Below are positions 59,835-64,000 of a stretch of 64,000 nt of DNA, piece by piece. This DNA comes from Amorphophallus konjac (Eukaryota > Streptophyta > Magnoliopsida > Alismatales > Araceae). How positions within the stretch are numbered: the stretch's first letter is position 1; each line of letters begins with the position of its first letter. Location: the NCBI GenBank assembly GCA_022559845.1, contig CM040125.1, forward strand, positions 285,744,200-285,808,199, given 5' to 3'. The position numbers and the translations under genes are program-made. Under the pieces are notes generated by a model. That model had not been told where the DNA came from, ran no database searches, and saw only the letters and a program-made list of their open reading frames with translations.

Positions 59835-62119
59835 GCTCGGGCCTCCTCCGCCAACCCAGCCAATGAGGTCGAAGAGCCACAATCGCAGCAAACATTGCCT
59901 GATCCACAGCGACCACGGGCATCACACCGGTGATTGCCACCAGCTCCAAGATGAGATCGAGCGCCTCGTCCGCCAGGGACACCATTCCCGGTTCATGGTC
60001 GGGCATAAGGAAGACCGAGGCGCTCCAGAGGAAATCGACAATGCCCCTCACGGGGTCCACATCAACGTCATCGCTGGAGGAGCTGCATCAAGAGGAGACA
60101 GTGGCCGAGGAAGGAAGCGTCATGTTGAGCGGGTAACCCGAGCCACCGAGCCTACCAAGGCCCCGCCAAGTGAGCCCCAGGTCATAGTCTTCTCTGACCA
60201 AGACCTGGAAGGGCTGACCACCGCACATGACGATGCCCTGGTTATATCGGCCACGATAAACCATTGTAACATAGACATGATTCTAGTTGACAATGGAAGC
60301 GCCCCTGATGTATTGTCTTATGAGTGTTTTCGTAAGATGGGGGAGAATCCGTCTAAGCTCTGCCCGATCCGAACCCCCCTTTGCGGGTTCAATGGCCAGG
60401 CCACTTATCCCGAGGGAGCACTAAGCATGCCGGTTACTCTCGACACCCCACCCAAAACCGTTACAATTATGGTGGACTTCATAGTGATGAAGGGTATGAT
60501 AGCATACAACGCAATCTTCGGCCGAGTTATCCTTAGCCGAACGAAAGCGGTGCCCTCTACCTATCACCAAAAGATGAAGTTCCCCACCAAAAATGGGGAG
60601 GGGGAAGTCCGGGGCAACCAAGCGATGGCCAGAAGGTGCTATAATATCTCGGTCGAAGCCACAAGGCCGGACGGGAAGAACAAGGACCCCCGGGAAGTCG
60701 AGGAAAAATCCACAACCTCCGAGCCTGGAGGCGAGTTGCTAACGGTTTTCCTAAACGATGACCCTACCCTGGGAGTAAAGAATGGAGCCGACCTACCATC
60801 TGAGGTTCAGCAGCAATACAAAGAGTTTCTTTCCGTGTACATCCGAGTCTTTGCATGGTCTGATGATCAGCTCCCTGGAATACCGGAGGAGACGGTGATG
60901 CATTAGCTCAACCTCGACCCAACCATGAAGCCCGTACAACAACGCAGAAGGAAGCATGCGCCAGAAAAGCAGGTGATCATCAAGGAGCAAGTCACCAAGG
61001 GGTAAAAGACTGGTCTATTTAGATCGATCCTGTACCCGACGTGGCTGGCTAACATCATACTAGTGCCAAAAGCTTCAGAAAAGTGGTGAATGTGTATGGA
61101 CTTTACCGAATTGAACAAAGCCACACCAAAAGACTGCTATCCGTTGCCGAGCATCGACCAACTGGTTGACTCAACCTCAGGCAACGAGATACTCAGCTTC
61201 CTAGATGCCTATTCAGGTTACCATCAGATCAGAATGGATCCAGAAGACATCGAGAAGACCGCCTTCATCATCGACTTCGGCGTATACTGCTACACCCGGA
61301 TGCCTTTCGGGTTAAAGAACGATGGAGCCACGTACCAGAGGCTGGTCAATCATATGTTTGAGGGGCAGCTCAGCCGGAACATCGAGGCCTATATTGACGA
61401 CATGCTCATCAAAACCCCCAAGGCCGAGGACCACTTCGCCGACCTAGTAGAGACCTTCGACACCCTCCTGAGGTACAATATGAAGCTCAACCCTACCAAG
61501 TGTGCCTTCGGAGTAAGGTCCGGGAAATTCTTGGGCTTCTTAGTCACCCAGCGTGGGATCGAGGCCAACCCCGATAAGGTCTAGGCCATCCTTGACATGC
61601 GCCCACCCACCTGCACCAAGGATGTTCAACGCCTTACCGGGTGCATTGCTGCGCTCAGTAGATTCCTGTCCCGTGCAGCCGAACGATGCCTACCCTTCTT
61701 CAAACTATTGAGACGGCCTAAAATGACATCTGCTACGTTCGCATGGGACAAGGAATGCCAAAGAGCGTTCGCTGAGCTTAAGGAGTTCCTAGCTTCGCCC
61801 CCGGTGCTGTCCAAGCCTGTCCCTGGTGAAGCCTTACATCTCTACCTCTCCGCAACTCCATCCACAGTTAGCTCGGTCCTAGTCAGAAATGACTCAGGAG
61901 TCGAGAGACCAGTCTACTACACCAGCAAGGTGCTCAACGAGGCTGAAAGAAGGTATCACGTAACCGAGAAACTCGTGCTAGCGTTGGTTACCTCGGACAA
62001 GCGCCTTCGACCCTATTTCCAAGGGCACTCCATCATCGTGCTAACCGGTGAACCACTGAAGAGGATCCTCGCCCACCTTGAAGCCTCGGGACGCCTCGTC
62101 AAGTGGGCCATCATGCTCG
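59835..62119 (+). pseudogene. Tat gag end and pol: zinc finger, protease, RT, RNase H
   Basis: The frame resumes with a zinc-finger segment (HCLIHSDHGHHTGDCHQL), then a protease with ILVDNGSAPDVLSYE, RT (MCMDFTELNKATPKDCYPLP, LSFLDAYSGYHQI, YIDDMLIKT) and the start of RNase H (LHLYLSATPSTVSSVLVR, PVYYTSKVL). It is one frame with stops at 60904, 61003, 61087 and 61582. The third fits a change from arginine and the fourth CAG to TAG, judging by the family. The sequence is cut at 62119 by the Sirevirus LTR before the end of RNase H, so integrase is not in the window. Confidence 0.9.
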
Positions 62120-64000
62120 TGTTGTGACTCCTCTGTGTTGATGATGTTGACAATAAGCTTTACTTCATTGGCAACAGCTTGTTTTGATTGATTGGCAACT
62201 GTTTATGTTTTGATGAAACTGCCTTTATCAGATTGTCTGTGTGTTCCATGCAATCAGAGTCTATACATCGTCATGCACACACACACAGGTCCACACATTG
62301 CACACACACACAAGTCAACACACTCAAAGTCTATACATTGCATTGAAGCATGCACGTAGAGTCTATACATTACTTTGTGTTATGTTTGTGCATCGTTTAG
62401 AACACAAGTCTATACATTCAAATGGCCTGTCTGCACGCTGAAGTCTGTACAGCCTATCAGCGTCTCTCTTAGCGTTTCTGTGCTGGTCAAGTCTGTACAT
62501 CGGCTTGTTCAAGCATTCATCTCAAGTCTGTACATCGGCTTGTTCAAGCATTCATCTCAAGTCTGTACATCCACCAGCTGAACTGAGGAAAGTCTATACA
62601 TCCGATAGCTCAGTTAGTGGCTAAGTCTGTACAGCCAATGCATTTCATCTCAAGTCTGTACATCCACCAGCTGAACTGAGCAAAGTCTATACATCCGTTG
62701 ATTCGAAGTCTGTACAGAGTTTTTGTCTGTTTGACCAGCTAGTCTGTACATAAAATGCAAAGTCTGTACATCGGACTAAGTCTGCATCGGCAAAGTCTAT
62801 ACATGATCCATCTCACTTAGCGTCTCATGCTAAGTCTATACATCCTTGGCTGTTCAGCGTCTTATGCTGTGTCTCATTCAAGTCTATACATGCACCGTCT
62901 CACTTAGCGTCTCATGCATATGCTAAGTCTATACATTGCAGCATGCATTGTCTCCAAGTCTGTACAGCGTCTAGCGTCTCATGCAAAGTCTGTACATCGT
63001 GCATCTATTGATTCGAAGTCTATACATCATATGTTCTTCATATATTGTCAAGTCTGAATATTGCACATCATCATGGTTGCCTTGATGTCGTAGAAAGTCT
63101 ATACATTCTATTATGCTTGAAATTTGACGCCCATCAATAGGGGTGTCCGTTCTGAATCTGACGCCTAGGAAAGAGTCATCTTTTTGTTGTGCATCAATTT
63201 ATCAAAGTCTAGACATCGTCTGGTTGCATATCGTATAGTCTGTACATGATGCATTGTGCTCTCATGCCTTAACACTAGGCATTGCAAAGTATGTACATTG
63301 GTTGCACATTGCACGCCAAGTCTATACATTGCTTCTTCATGCATTGCACGAAGTCTACGCATTGTGTGCTGCATGCTCACCAAGTCCATACACTGGCTAG
63401 TCTGCACAAGTCTGCAATGTCTATACACTGTTGTCGCATGTACACCAAGTCCACACATCTGTTGACGGCACGTCTATGTATTCATCTTCAATGTACACAC
63501 TTTGCTTGATGCATTCTACATTAACACATTAGCATGTCTGTACAACGTCTGCATAGTGAACATGAAGTCTGTACAATGGTCGACGGCATGTTAGTGCATT
63601 CAATTTTTTTTGTGCATACTTCACCTTGTGCACACTGCATTACACTTCAGCAAGTCTATACAATGTCTGCACATTACATACTATAAAGTCTATATAAGGT
63701 TTCAACCTTAAACTGATAAGTTTCTTCGACTGACTGACAGGTACCTTGTCGATAAGATTAAGAATGACACGTGATCCGAGGATAATAGGAGTACCAGGAT
63801 CGTGATATGTGTACAGCAACGAGCCTGGATGCTGCCACGTGATCAAGGTACTCTGGGTGGGAAATGTGGAAGCCACACGCCCTCTTGCTTGCTGCTGCTA
63901 TAAAAGGAACTCTTCTTCCTCAGAAGAAGGCTGATCGAAGAGGTGAAGCTCGAGCAGAAAAAGCTGTAGCAGCAGAGAGCCACCGAGATCCACAGAGAAG
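62120..64000 (+). repeat. Sirevirus D LTR, first 1.88 kb (runs off window)
   Basis: Begins TGTTGTGACTCCTCTGTGTTG, the complement of the end of the LTR at 13263-15808, and stays homologous to it to the window edge. TATAAAAG lies at 63899-63906. The inner LTR end and element body are outside. It entered the Tat RNase H region; GCTCG (62115-62119) should be one target duplication. Confidence 0.9.
62255..63690 (+). repeat. AAGTCTATACAT motif array in Sirevirus D U3
   Basis: More than 30 copies of AAGTCTATACAT or AAGTCTGTACAT, with GCGTCTCA-type phrases between them. A 35-bp unit is tandemly duplicated at 62489-62558, and a CCACCAGCTGAACTGAG unit recurs near 62571 and 62665. Frames across it are repeat artefacts. 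Confidence 0.87.

Larger units (their letters stand above)
51408..62119 (+). mobile_element. Tat-type Ty3/gypsy element, interrupted and 3' truncated
   Basis: Plus-strand order: 5' LTR, primer site, gag, then (after a 6.2 kb inserted element) gag zinc finger, protease, RT, RNase H. It is cut at 62119 by a Sirevirus LTR. The primer site wording, the protease VDNGS motif and YIDD RT place it in the non-chromodomain Tat group. The 3' end and 3' LTR lie beyond the window. Confidence 0.87.

Overview
The window is repeat-dominated nuclear DNA of a flowering plant. Every recognisable coding region belongs to a plant transposable-element lineage (Tekay chromovirus, Sirevirus-type Ty1/copia, Tat-type Ty3/gypsy, En/Spm CACTA, a hAT-type MITE) or is a broken piece of a plant gene (AGC VIII kinase, receptor-like cytoplasmic kinase, PPR protein, and a probable SANT-type nuclear protein). 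The very GC-rich kinase exon and the abundant Sirevirus and Tekay elements suggest a large-genome monocot, but this is an inference and no species is claimed. I found no intact host gene, no rRNA or tRNA gene and no CRISPR array.

Layout. 1-7828: Tekay chromovirus on the minus strand; its 3' LTR runs off the window. It sits inside the RNase H region of a Sirevirus (7829-15808, minus). The 5' LTR of that Sirevirus is also the 3' LTR of a second Sirevirus remnant (15809-17712). 17713-18497: older LTR-like debris. 18498-20130 and 31309-31852: one LTR of a non-autonomous family, split by an 11.2 kb coding-free Tekay-type derivative (20131-31303, target duplication GACGG). A solo LTR (22959-24934) is nested in that derivative. 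31853-38940: Tekay-type LTR pieces, including a clean solo LTR (35615-37887, duplication TGGGC). 38941-40355: antisense fragments of two plant genes. 41133-45722: degenerate CACTA transposase carrying an antisense kinase-gene fragment, ending at a CACTACAAGAAA terminus. 45723-47818: third Sirevirus (LTR tail plus gag). 48052-48921: AGC kinase pseudogene. 49267-49836: hAT-type MITE. 50983-51407: LTR fragment. 51408-62119: Tat-type gypsy on the plus strand, interrupted by a 6.2 kb gag-only LTR element (53587-59829, duplication CAAAG). 62120-64000: LTR of a fourth Sirevirus, inverted relative to the one at 13263-15808.

The genes do not form a pathway. They record successive nested insertions. 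All pol and gag frames carry nonsense codons, many readable as C-to-T changes, as expected for methylated silent repeats. I see no clear new biological system. The signals most worth a second look are dense arrays of one short motif (AAGTCTATACAT type, more than 30 copies) inside the Sirevirus LTRs, a 15-bp G-box-like element kept in all five full or partial Tekay-type LTR copies that span it, the host-gene capture in the CACTA element, and a multi-copy gag-only LTR family with an unrecognised C-terminal protein region. Pairwise identities and insertion ages were not computed.
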